From Bacteroidota bacterium (GTDB taxonomy: Bacteria; Bacteroidota; Bacteroidia; Bacteroidales; UBA1402), in contig JAUZOU010000145.1 in assembly GCA_030706285.1 (NCBI GenBank), positions 1 through 7,379 of the forward strand: a stretch of 7,379 bases of DNA, read 5' to 3'. Shown piece after piece: positions 1-6,380 of the stretch. Both the position numbers and the translations under genes were made by a program. The notes beneath the pieces were generated by a model, which was given only the letters and a program-made list of their open reading frames with translations, was not told where the DNA came from and did no database searches. Every line of letters begins with the position of its first letter. Within the stretch, counting starts at the first letter, position 1.

Positions 1-1
1 A

Positions 2-271
2 TATTTAAAATATTATTTAAATAGCGAACGTGTATATGCTCAAATTAGATGTAGAATGGATGGCGCAGCTATAACACGTTTAACCATTACAAAACTGAAT
101 GAAATACCAATATCTTATCCGTCTTTACAAGAACAAAAGATAATAGTTGCAAAACTTGAAAGTTTTGAATCTAATTTTACACCTTTAATATCCAACTACC
201 AACAAACCATACTCCGCTGCGAGGAGATGAAAAAGGCCGTGTTGGCAAAAGCGTTTAACGGGGAATTGTAA
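2..271 (+). CDS. hsdS: Type I restriction-modification specificity subunit HsdS, C-terminal fragment (5' end outside window)
   Basis: This is the last 89 codons of an HsdS gene. The frame is open to the left edge of the window, so the internal ATG at 56 is not the true start. HsdS carries two target-recognition domains separated by long conserved helices and directs HsdM and HsdR to a specific bipartite DNA site. What is visible is the end of the second recognition domain and the distal conserved helix. The signature stretch ISYPSLQEQKIIVAKLES, with its I/L-P-x-x-x-EQ-x-x-I pattern, is typical of HsdS, as is the ending KKAVLAKAFNGEL. The next gene starts 7 bp after the stop, so the two are probably co-transcribed. 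The recognition sequence cannot be inferred from this remnant. hsdM is not in the window and presumably lies upstream. Confidence 0.92.
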   Translation, partial: YLKYYLNSERVYAQIRCRMDGAAITRLTITKLNEIPISYPSLQEQKIIVAKLESFESNFTPLISNYQQTILRCEEMKKAVLAKAFNGEL

Positions 272-278
272 AATCGAT

Positions 279-1730
279 ATGGAAACAGATAAAGACATAA
301 GGCTAATTAACGAATTGGTTCGCATGCCGGCAGAATGTGAGTGGCTGGAATATAAGCAAAATTTTCATTCGCCTGAGGAAATTGGAGAACGTATTTCTGC
401 GTTATCCAATGGAGCTTGTTTGCACAATCAACCTTATGGTTATCTAGTGTTTGGTATTGCTGATGGAACGCATGAAATAACAGGAACCACATTCAAGGTA
501 AAGACACACCTCAAAGGAAATGAGAACCTTGAAAACTGGCTTATAAATCGATTAAGTCCACGCATTGATTTCGAGGCTCATGAATTCGATTATGCCCTGG
601 ATAAGCATATTTCGTTGTTTATCATTCCTGCAGCTACTAACCGGCCTGTCGATTTTCTGAACACATCTTATATTCGTGTTGGCAGCATTACCCGAAAACT
701 CAACGAGTTCCCCGAAAAGGAAGCAAAAATATGGAGAAATTCTTCGGGTGTTACTTTTGAAAAAGAGATTGCAAGAACGAATGTAACTGCCTCTGAGGTT
801 ATTCAACTATTAAGCACTCAAACCTATTTTGACTTGCTTAAAATTCCGTATCCTTCAAACCAACAAGGTGTTATTGAGAAATTTATCACAGAAGGCCTCA
901 TCGTAAAAGACAAGGTGCATTATCATATTACGAATTTGGGCGCGATACTTTTTGCAAAAAACTTGGCTGATTTTGAGTCGGTATATCGCAAATCGGTCAA
1001 GGTGATTGTCTATAAAGGGAAGAATAAAATTGAGACCATTCGGGAACAGATTGGAGCAAAAGGCTACGCCCTTGGTTTCGAGGGATTGGTGGATTGGGTT
1101 AACAGCCAGCTGCCAGCTAACGAAGAAATTGGAAAGGCTTTGCGTAAAGATACCCGCATGTATCCCGAGATTGCCATTCGTGAATTGGTGGCGAATGCAC
1201 TTATTCATCAGGACTTTTCCGAAAAAGGCTTTCCTATGATCGAAATTTATTCGGATCGTATTGAAATTTCCAATCCGGGTAATCCTCTGATCAATCCCGA
1301 ACGATTCATAGATGAGTATGTTTCTCGTAACGAGAGACTGGCAGACCTGATGCGTCGCATGGGCTATTGCGAAGAAAAAGGCAGTGGACTGGATAAAGTT
1401 ATTTTCTATGTGGAGTTGTTTCAGCTACCGGCCATCAATGTCGTAAATGGCGATAACCGCACCTGCGTAACCATTTATAGCTATATGCCACTCAATGAGA
1501 TGGATAAAAAAGATAGAATACGAGCCTGTTATCAACATGCCTGCTTAAAATATGTGTCAAATGAAAAAATGACCAACCAGAGTTTGCGTGAGCGGTTTCA
1601 GATTGAAGTTCATAATTATTCCATAGCCTCACGTATCATTCGGGAGGCTATAGACGAAGGTGTAATTAAAGAAATCGACCCTGATAATAAATCGAGAAAA
1701 TATGCTGGCTATATTCCATTTTGGGCATAA
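279..1730 (+). CDS. AlbA_2 (Schlafen-like) plus GHKL ATPase-like protein with C-terminal winged helix (COG2865 type)
   Basis: The 483-aa protein matches the architecture of COG2865, predicted regulators sharing a domain with mammalian Schlafen. Residues about 18-150 form an AlbA_2 domain: EWLEYKQN at 21-28, GYLVFGIADG at 54-63 and YIRVGSITRK at 131-140. A winged-helix-like stretch at about 180-230 ends in ITNLGAILFAK. The GHKL-like ATP-binding domain follows, with an N box RELVANALIHQDF at 301-313 (E302, N306), ISNPG at 330-334 and EEKGSGLDKV at 365-374. Residues about 410-475 resemble a second winged helix. The start is 7 bp after the hsdS stop, with a G-rich stretch at 260-265 too distant to be a good ribosome site. 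The family's biochemical role is poorly defined; such proteins are often called transcriptional regulators or mislabelled RecG-like helicases, yet no helicase motif is present here. Its place between hsdS and hsdR recalls the R-linked ORFs of Campylobacter type I loci. A role in regulating or assisting restriction is inference. Confidence 0.85.
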   Translation: METDKDIRLINELVRMPAECEWLEYKQNFHSPEEIGERISALSNGACLHNQPYGYLVFGIADGTHEITGTTFKVKTHLKGNENLENWLINRLSPRIDFEAHEFDYALDKHISLFIIPAATNRPVDFLNTSYIRVGSITRKLNEFPEKEAKIWRNSSGVTFEKEIARTNVTASEVIQLLSTQTYFDLLKIPYPSNQQGVIEKFITEGLIVKDKVHYHITNLGAILFAKNLADFESVYRKSVKVIVYKGKNKIETIREQIGAKGYALGFEGLVDWVNSQLPANEEIGKALRKDTRMYPEIAIRELVANALIHQDFSEKGFPMIEIYSDRIEISNPGNPLINPERFIDEYVSRNERLADLMRRMGYCEEKGSGLDKVIFYVELFQLPAINVVNGDNRTCVTIYSYMPLNEMDKKDRIRACYQHACLKYVSNEKMTNQSLRERFQIEVHNYSIASRIIREAIDEGVIKEIDPDNKSRKYAGYIPFWA

Positions 1731-1746
1731 TGCCTTACAATTGATT

Positions 1747-1770
1747 TTCTTATGTGATGGTCATGTGATA
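1747..1770 (+). repeat. 24-bp direct repeat, copy 1, upstream of hsdR
   Basis: This copy is identical over 24 bases to the sequence at 1814-1837. Each copy contains two ATGTGAT half-sites in the same orientation, here at 1752-1758 and 1763-1769. Their spacing is 11 bp, close to one helical turn, so a protein could contact both from one face of the DNA. The repeat starts 17 bases after the stop codon of the AlbA_2 gene and lies in the leader of hsdR. An operator or iteron-like binding site is the simplest reading; nothing in the sequence names the protein. Confidence 0.85.
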
Positions 1771-1785
1771 GGAATAAAATCCTAT
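1768..1785 (+). repeat. Short perfect inverted repeat (6-bp arms, 6-nt loop)
   Basis: ATAGGA at 1768-1773 pairs perfectly with TCCTAT at 1780-1785 around a 6-base A/T loop. It overlaps the last three bases of the first direct repeat. There is no T tract afterwards, so it is a poor candidate terminator for the upstream gene. It may belong to a binding site or be chance in AT-rich DNA. Confidence 0.4.
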
Positions 1786-1813
1786 TGAATTATCTAGTTG
1801 ATATTCAAATGTA

Positions 1814-1837
1814 TTCTTATGTGATGGTCATGTGATA
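1814..1837 (+). repeat. 24-bp direct repeat, copy 2, upstream of hsdR
   Basis: This is the second perfect copy, 67 bp downstream of the first measured start to start. The ATGTGAT half-sites are at 1819-1825 and 1830-1836, again 11 bp apart. The flanking bases differ between the copies on both sides, so the conserved unit is sharply bounded. That is expected of a protein-binding site and not of a longer duplicated segment. Confidence 0.85.
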
Positions 1838-1860
1838 AAAGATATGCCAATGATTGTACA

Positions 1861-1884
1861 TGCTTATTTGATGGTAATATGTAT
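1861..1884 (+). repeat. Degenerate third copy of the 24-bp repeat
   Basis: Aligned without gaps to the two perfect copies, this stretch matches at roughly 18 of 24 positions. It keeps the CTTAT and TGATGGT blocks, while the second half-site is poorly conserved. It begins 47 bp after copy 2 and overlaps the possible -33 element of the hsdR promoter. Given the AT-rich background, its membership of the repeat family is plausible but not proven. Confidence 0.5.
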
Positions 1885-1908
1885 GACAAAGGACGTAACA
1901 TAGCTTTA
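1878..1908 (+). promoter_or_regulatory. Possible Bacteroides-type promoter of hsdR
   Basis: TATG at 1878-1881 and TAGCTTTA at 1901-1908 are separated by 19 bp. The Bacteroides consensus is TTTG at -33 and TAnnTTTG at -7, so each element has one mismatch. This would place transcription start roughly 30 bases before the hsdR ATG. A 216-bp leader suggests that hsdR has its own promoter, but short AT-rich elements of this kind arise often by chance. Confidence 0.3.
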
Positions 1909-1946
1909 TAAAAGTACACTTGTATTCAATATAGCATGCTTTAGAT

Positions 1947-4388
1947 ATGAACGAAGCTCAAACCCGTTTAGAAAAAATTGACCCAAAGCTCAAAGCCGCG
2001 GGTTGGAATACGATTGACGATAGCCGTATTCTTACCGAATATGTAATTGCACAAGGTAAAATCAGTGTTTCCGAAAAACGGAAAATATTGAAAGCCGATT
2101 ATATACTCACCTATAAAGGTGTAAAATTAGCCATTGTGGAAGCTAAAAGCGATGATCTTCCCGTAGGCGAGGGCGTCATGCAGGCTAAGCTATATGCACA
2201 GATGATGCGTATCCGGTTTACTTATGCCACCAATGGAGACGAGATTTATCAAATAGATATGTTCACGGGCGAAGAAAGTCTGGTTGATGCTTTTCCTTCT
2301 CCCGAAACAGTCTGGAACAATACTTTTACGGAAACCAACCAATGGCGGGATAAATTTTATGCTGAACCGTTTTATTTAGACGAGGGCAAACGTCTTCGCT
2401 ACTATCAGGAAATAGCAATCAACCGCGTTCTTGAAGCTATTGCAAAAGGCGAAACCAGAATTTTATTAACCTTAGCTACCGGCACAGGCAAAACATTACT
2501 GGCTTTTCAAATTGCATGGAAGCTCTATCAAACCAAATGGAATATAAGCAATGCTGATCGCCATCCTCGTATTCTATTTTTGGCTGACCGCAACTTCCTT
2601 GCCAACCAGGCTTTCAATAAGTTTGGTGGATTTAGCAAGATGGACGAAAACAGCATGGTACGTATTACTCCCAAAAGCATAAAAAAGAAGGGGGGCAAAT
2701 TGCCGAAAAACGCAAGCGTTTTCTTTACCATATTTCAAACATTCGATACCGGAGAGGTTGAACCTCATTTCGGTCAATATTCTCCTGACTTTTTTGATTT
2801 TATCATCATTGACGAATGCCACCGTGGCGGCGCTAACGATGAAAGCCGTTGGCGGCGTATTATGGAATATTTCTCACCTGCCGTACAATTAGGTTTGACA
2901 GCTACACCTCGCAGGGATGTAAATGCCGATACTTACAACTATTTTGGCAAACCGGTATTTGAATATTCATTGAAAGAGGGGATTAACGATGGCTTTCTTA
3001 CTCCGTTTCGCCATGTCGTATTGCAAAGCAATATCGATGATTATGTCTATCAACCTACCGACACCATTGTCGATGGCGATATAGATGAAATCGATAAACT
3101 GGTTAAAGGAAAAACATATACTGAAACTGATTTTTACCAGGGGAGAATTGAGATTAAGCAAAGAGACGAAGAAAGGGTAAAAGAATTCATGAAACTTATT
3201 GGAAAAGCTGAAAAAACCATTGTCTTTTGCTATACTCAGGCTCATGCTGCAGCCATTCGCGACATGATAAATCAGCAAAAAAAAGAGAAGAACGCTTTGT
3301 ACTGTGTCCGGGTAACGGCAAACGATGGCGAACAGGGAGAAAACTACCTAAGAGATTTTCAGGACAACGACCGCATGATACCAACAGTATTGACTACTTC
3401 GCAAAAATTATCTACCGGACTGGATGCCCTGAACGTTCGCAATATCGTTTTGCTTCGTCCAATCAATTCTATGATAGAATTTAAACAGATAATCGGACGT
3501 GGCACCCGTTGTTTTGATGGCAAATACTATTTTACCATTTTCGATTTTGTTGGAGCATACAAGAAATTTAGCGATCCGACCTGGGATGGCCTGCCGGTTT
3601 GCCGCAAATGTGGTAACGATCCTTGTACTTGCAATAAAAAAACACTGTTTTACCCATGCCCGGAAGATGAACAGTCCTCTAATGCTTGTCATTCTTCCGA
3701 ATTCGAAACATGTCCCATATGTGGTAAAAACCCATGCGAATGTAAACCCACTACCGACCCTTGCCCTCAATGTGGTAATAGCCCTTGTACTTGCGAGAAA
3801 AAGAAAAGAGTAGTCATTACGCTTTCGGATGGTCGTGCACGACACATTCAACATATAAAAACAGACTACTTTTGGGATGCCGACGGCAAACCAATCTCTG
3901 CTCAAGAATTTTTGGAGAAAATGTTTGGACAACTTCCTCAGTTTTTCTCCGATGAAAAAGAACTTCGTAACATCTGGTCTGATCCCTACACACGTAAAGT
4001 GTTGCTCGGTAAAATGGCAGATGCAGGTTATGATGAAGAAGTAATGAAAAAGGTTCAAACAATCATCAATGCCGATAATAGCGATTTATATGATGTTTTG
4101 GAATACATTGCCTATGCTAAAGAACCTGTCAAACGGTTACAACGTGCTTCCTTAGCCCAACAGCACAGCTATATTGGGATAAATGACAAGCAACAGGAAT
4201 TCATTCATTTCGTACTTGCCAAATATGTCGAATCGGGAGTAAAAGAACTTGCAATTGATAATTTACCAGAGTTGCTCAAATTTAAATATGGTACCGCGAT
4301 GGATGGCATTCGTGAACTTGGCGACATTCAAATAACTCAAAACACATTTATCGGATTTCAAAAATATTTGTACGCTCCTGTATGGTAA
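1947..4388 (+). CDS. hsdR: Type I restriction enzyme endonuclease/translocase subunit HsdR (EcoEI-type C terminus)
   Basis: The 813-aa protein is the motor and nuclease subunit, which pulls DNA past the bound complex using ATP and cuts unmodified DNA far from the recognition site. Residues about 1-110 form a PD-(D/E)XK nuclease with D51 and E66-A-K68. The SF2 helicase core follows: Walker A ATGTGKT at 177-183, DECH at 289-292, TAT at 318-320, KTIVFCYT at 423-430 and QIIGRGTR at 514-521. A Cys-rich linker spans 552-616. Residues about 625-810 match the EcoEI R-type C-terminal domain. Length is normal for this subgroup and all catalytic motifs are intact, so the protein should be active if HsdM and HsdS are present. 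An in-frame TAG at 1932-1934 lies just upstream, making the ATG at 1947 the first possible start. No Shine-Dalgarno sequence is evident. It sits 216 bp after the AlbA_2 gene, so it may be regulated separately. Confidence 0.96.
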   Translation: MNEAQTRLEKIDPKLKAAGWNTIDDSRILTEYVIAQGKISVSEKRKILKADYILTYKGVKLAIVEAKSDDLPVGEGVMQAKLYAQMMRIRFTYATNGDEIYQIDMFTGEESLVDAFPSPETVWNNTFTETNQWRDKFYAEPFYLDEGKRLRYYQEIAINRVLEAIAKGETRILLTLATGTGKTLLAFQIAWKLYQTKWNISNADRHPRILFLADRNFLANQAFNKFGGFSKMDENSMVRITPKSIKKKGGKLPKNASVFFTIFQTFDTGEVEPHFGQYSPDFFDFIIIDECHRGGANDESRWRRIMEYFSPAVQLGLTATPRRDVNADTYNYFGKPVFEYSLKEGINDGFLTPFRHVVLQSNIDDYVYQPTDTIVDGDIDEIDKLVKGKTYTETDFYQGRIEIKQRDEERVKEFMKLIGKAEKTIVFCYTQAHAAAIRDMINQQKKEKNALYCVRVTANDGEQGENYLRDFQDNDRMIPTVLTTSQKLSTGLDALNVRNIVLLRPINSMIEFKQIIGRGTRCFDGKYYFTIFDFVGAYKKFSDPTWDGLPVCRKCGNDPCTCNKKTLFYPCPEDEQSSNACHSSEFETCPICGKNPCECKPTTDPCPQCGNSPCTCEKKKRVVITLSDGRARHIQHIKTDYFWDADGKPISAQEFLEKMFGQLPQFFSDEKELRNIWSDPYTRKVLLGKMADAGYDEEVMKKVQTIINADNSDLYDVLEYIAYAKEPVKRLQRASLAQQHSYIGINDKQQEFIHFVLAKYVESGVKELAIDNLPELLKFKYGTAMDGIRELGDIQITQNTFIGFQKYLYAPVW
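3600..3794 (+). other. Cys-rich linker in HsdR: three CxxCGxxPCxC motifs
   Basis: Between the helicase core and the C-terminal domain, HsdR carries three copies of CxxCGxxPCxC at residues 552-562, 589-599 and 606-616. Each has four cysteines in zinc-knuckle-like spacing, and two further cysteines lie between them at 571 and 581. The copies are DNA-coded repeats with diverged codons, so they are not a recent expansion. In related HsdR proteins this position is usually a variable, often proline-rich linker. Metal binding is inferred from the cysteine pattern alone. Confidence 0.85.
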
Positions 4389-4578
4389 ATTTATTGAAAA
4401 GCAATTACTTATGAAATTCGACAGGTCGATTCGTTTGTCGGTTGATATCAGATTTTAAAAACATCAATTCGTTCGGATGCTTTAACGAAGCAGCAGCAAT
4501 CGGTTTACATGATCAAAGTACACCTTTCCCCCTACTTAAATGTTTATCGCTTTATTGTGCTCACACGCCCACCGCTTC
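4389..4578. other. Convergent intergenic region between hsdR and pit
   Basis: The 190 bp separate the stop codons of two convergent genes, and I see no open frame or RNA gene in them. The region contains a weak CGACA/TGTCG inverted repeat (4419-4423 with 4436-4440, 12-nt loop) and the better hairpin annotated separately. It is the likely boundary between the restriction locus and the phosphate-transport cluster. I found no tRNA remnant, integrase or clear attachment-site repeat. Confidence 0.6.
4468..4489. terminator. Possible weak terminator hairpin between convergent genes
   Basis: TTCGTT at 4468-4473 pairs perfectly with AACGAA at 4484-4489 around a 10-nt loop. On the + strand no T tract follows. 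On the - strand a T5 run occurs about 7 bases past the stem, so it fits slightly better as the end of the pit transcript. The stem is short, so confidence is low. Confidence 0.3.
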
Positions 4579-5598
4579 TTACATATTCGAACCGAAGAAG
4601 TAGAAGATGATGGCAGCCAGGGTGGCGCTGACGGGAATGGTCAGGATCCAGGCGATCATCAGGCTGCGGGTAACGCCCCAACGGACGGCAGATAGGCGTT
4701 TCACCGCACCGACGCCGATGATGGCACCGGTAATGGTATGGGTCGTACTGACGGGGATTTTCAGGTAATCAGTCAGGTATAGTGTGATGGCACCGGCCGT
4801 TTCGGCAGCGACACCCTCAAGCGCCGTTACTTTGGTGATTTTGGAGCCCATCGTTTTGACGATTTTCCAACCACCGGTCATGGTACCTAAGGCAATGCAG
4901 GTAAAGCACGTCAGCGGTACCCAGTCGGGAATATCACTGAATGCGGCAATGCCCAGCGGCAATCCTTTGGCATGGGCGGCAATCAACGCAGCCCCGATAA
5001 TACCCATGACTTTTTGGGAATCGTTCAGGCCAAATCCAATGGCAAACATGGCGGAAGAACACAACTGAAGTTTTCGGAATACCCTGTTGGCATGATGGGG
5101 GTTGAACTTCTTGCAGATATATTGAATCAAAATGGTTAGCAGGGAGGAAATGACCATGCCGATAAAAGGCGCTAGGAATATGAAGGCGACAATGATGATG
5201 ATGGTATTGACATGCACGGCCGAAAAGGTCCCGGCGCTCATAATGGCCGCTCCGGCGAAACCGCCGATCAGTGTGTGGGAGGAGGACGAAGGAATGCCCA
5301 GCCACCAGGTGGCCAGATTCCAGATAATCGCAGCGACCACACCGGAAAAGATCACCGGTAGAGTGACAAATTCCGGCAGTACCGTTTTGCAGACCGTATT
5401 GGCAATACCGAACTCGCCGATGATGTATTTGGCAATAAAAAAGGCAACCAAGTTAAAACTGGCTGCCCATATTACGGCTCTGAAAGGTGTCAAAACTTTC
5501 GTGGAAACAATGGTGGCGATGGAATTGGCTGCGTCATGGAAACCATTGACATAGTCGAAAAGAAAGCACAAGATAATAATAGTTATCAGTAAGCCCAT
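4579..5598 (-). CDS. pit: PiT-family inorganic phosphate transporter
   Basis: The 339-aa integral membrane protein belongs to the PHO4/PiT family (TC 2.A.20), which moves phosphate across the inner membrane using a cation gradient; bacterial members generally use protons and carry metal-phosphate. The two inverted family signatures are both present. The first is FDYVNGFHDAANSIAT at 14-29 followed by GIPSSSSHTLIGG at 101-113. The second is GLNDSQKVMG at 190-199 followed by PVSTTHTITGA at 282-292. About ten hydrophobic segments cover most of the protein, and a basic loop lies at about 163-176. It is shorter than E. coli PitA (499 aa), as is common for compact PiT proteins. The ATG lies 18 bp downstream of the second DUF47 gene, indicating an operon. 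PiT and DUF47 genes commonly pair, and the DUF47 partner is thought to modulate the transporter. Substrate specificity beyond phosphate cannot be read from the sequence. Confidence 0.95.
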   Translation of the reverse strand: MGLLITIIILCFLFDYVNGFHDAANSIATIVSTKVLTPFRAVIWAASFNLVAFFIAKYIIGEFGIANTVCKTVLPEFVTLPVIFSGVVAAIIWNLATWWLGIPSSSSHTLIGGFAGAAIMSAGTFSAVHVNTIIIIVAFIFLAPFIGMVISSLLTILIQYICKKFNPHHANRVFRKLQLCSSAMFAIGFGLNDSQKVMGIIGAALIAAHAKGLPLGIAAFSDIPDWVPLTCFTCIALGTMTGGWKIVKTMGSKITKVTALEGVAAETAGAITLYLTDYLKIPVSTTHTITGAIIGVGAVKRLSAVRWGVTRSLMIAWILTIPVSATLAAIIFYFFGSNM

Positions 5599-5616
5599 TT
5601 GTCCGATAGATAATGA

Positions 5617-6264
5617 TTAAGCATATTTGACAATGATCGTTTTGATGATCTTTCCAACGTATTCGGCCACATCCGTTGCTTTTTCAAGTTCCAGCATGAT
5701 TTCTTTCAGTTTGATAATCTCAATACTGTCGGATTCTTTTTCGAACAGTTCAATGATGAAATGTTCGTACACATCATCCGCTTTGTTCTCAATATCATGC
5801 AGCTCAGCGCAATAGCTTTTTATTTTTTTTGAGTCTTTTTTAAATACGTCCAGCTCATTGACGGCTTTCCCGATGCAAACGGCGGCATCTCTGATGAGAC
5901 CGGCCATCTCGAGGGCATTCTCAGGCATCTTCTTAGGATTGTAAAGGACGACCCGTTTGGCGCAACTGTTGATGTAATCGGTTACATCGTCCAGTCTGTT
6001 TGCCAGGTGGTTGATGTCTTCCCGGTCAAAAGGCGTAATGAAGGTTGTGTTCAGTTCGTCGAATATGCGGTTTGACAACGTATCGCCTTTATGCTCTTCC
6101 TCCTTGATTTTTTTATAATAATCAGGGGCTGTGTTGTGATCGTAATTTTTGATGAATTCAATCATCAAGTCAGAGGCAACCAGCAAAACATCGGACATTT
6201 CCTTTAAAATCGGAAAAAACTTGGGCTCTTTTGGTGTGAACTTGCTGAAGAATGAATTATTCAT
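5617..6264 (-). CDS. DUF47 (PhoU-like) family protein, paralogue 2, directly upstream of pit
   Basis: The 215-aa soluble protein is of the DUF47 / UPF0111 family (PF01865), all-helical and related in fold to PhoU. Family features include an N-terminal FFSKFTPKEPKFFPILKEM, the ITPFDREDINHLANRLDDVTD block at about 76-96 and ELHDIENKADDVYE at about 154-167. The acidic E/D-rich helices of this fold bind metal in PhoU proteins. It carries no signal peptide or membrane span. It precedes pit by 18 bp, matching the common DUF47-pit operon, where the DUF47 protein is thought to regulate phosphate uptake. It aligns without gaps to the neighbouring paralogue at 6381-7028, with 161 of 215 residues identical by hand count. 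The upstream gap is 116 bp and has its own possible -7 element, so it may be transcribed both from there and by read-through. The ATG is supported by the matching length and N terminus of the paralogue. Confidence 0.93.
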   Translation of the reverse strand: MNNSFFSKFTPKEPKFFPILKEMSDVLLVASDLMIEFIKNYDHNTAPDYYKKIKEEEHKGDTLSNRIFDELNTTFITPFDREDINHLANRLDDVTDYINSCAKRVVLYNPKKMPENALEMAGLIRDAAVCIGKAVNELDVFKKDSKKIKSYCAELHDIENKADDVYEHFIIELFEKESDSIEIIKLKEIMLELEKATDVAEYVGKIIKTIIVKYA

Positions 6265-6327
6265 GTATCATGTATTTCGAAAGCGGTAAAGGTACCGGAA
6301 AATGTCACCTTTTTGTGAAAATCAGGA

Positions 6328-6335
6328 CAAATGTA
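6328..6335 (-). promoter_or_regulatory. Possible -7 element upstream of DUF47 paralogue 2
   Basis: On the - strand this reads TACATTTG, an exact match to the Bacteroides -7 consensus TAnnTTTG, about 63 bases before the start codon. No TTTG-like -33 element is found at the usual 18-20 bp spacing, where the sequence is AACA or ACAC. A secondary promoter within the cluster is possible, but only half of the signal is present. Confidence 0.35.
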
Positions 6336-6337
6336 AG

Positions 6338-6362
6338 AAAAAACTATGGTTCGGTGTTTTTT
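6338..6362. repeat. AT-rich inverted repeat in the gap between the DUF47 genes
   Basis: AAAAAAC at 6338-6344 pairs perfectly with GTTTTTT at 6356-6362 around an 11-nt loop. It lies about 20 bases past the stop codon of DUF47 paralogue 1 and just upstream of the possible -7 element of paralogue 2. The stem is almost all A-T and would be weak in RNA. It could attenuate read-through between the two genes, or be a chance pairing of A and T runs. Confidence 0.35.
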
Positions 6363-6380
6363 TAAGCCTCAAAGATCACG

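Noticed and set aside
855..1208. 117-codon open frame on the - strand inside the AlbA_2 gene
   Set aside because: It overlaps the conserved GHKL region of the sense gene and has no recognisable domain.
279..1730. RecG-like ATP-dependent helicase
   Set aside because: Such labels are common for this family, but no Walker A, DExx box or other SF2 motif is present; the ATP-binding motifs are of GHKL type.
1747..1884. CRISPR array
   Set aside because: There are only two perfect copies, with unequal spacing to the third, no cas gene nearby, and internal half-site structure more like an operator.
3408..4058. 216-codon open frame on the - strand inside hsdR
   Set aside because: It is antisense to a complete HsdR with intact motifs, and its translation shows no family resemblance.
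4419..4440. CGACA/TGTCG stem as hsdR terminator
   Set aside because: The stem is only 5 bp with a 12-nt loop and no T tract follows.
5132..5554. 140-codon open frame on the + strand inside pit
   Set aside because: It is antisense to a well-supported PiT transporter; its Met- and Thr-rich translation is the usual shadow of a membrane protein gene.
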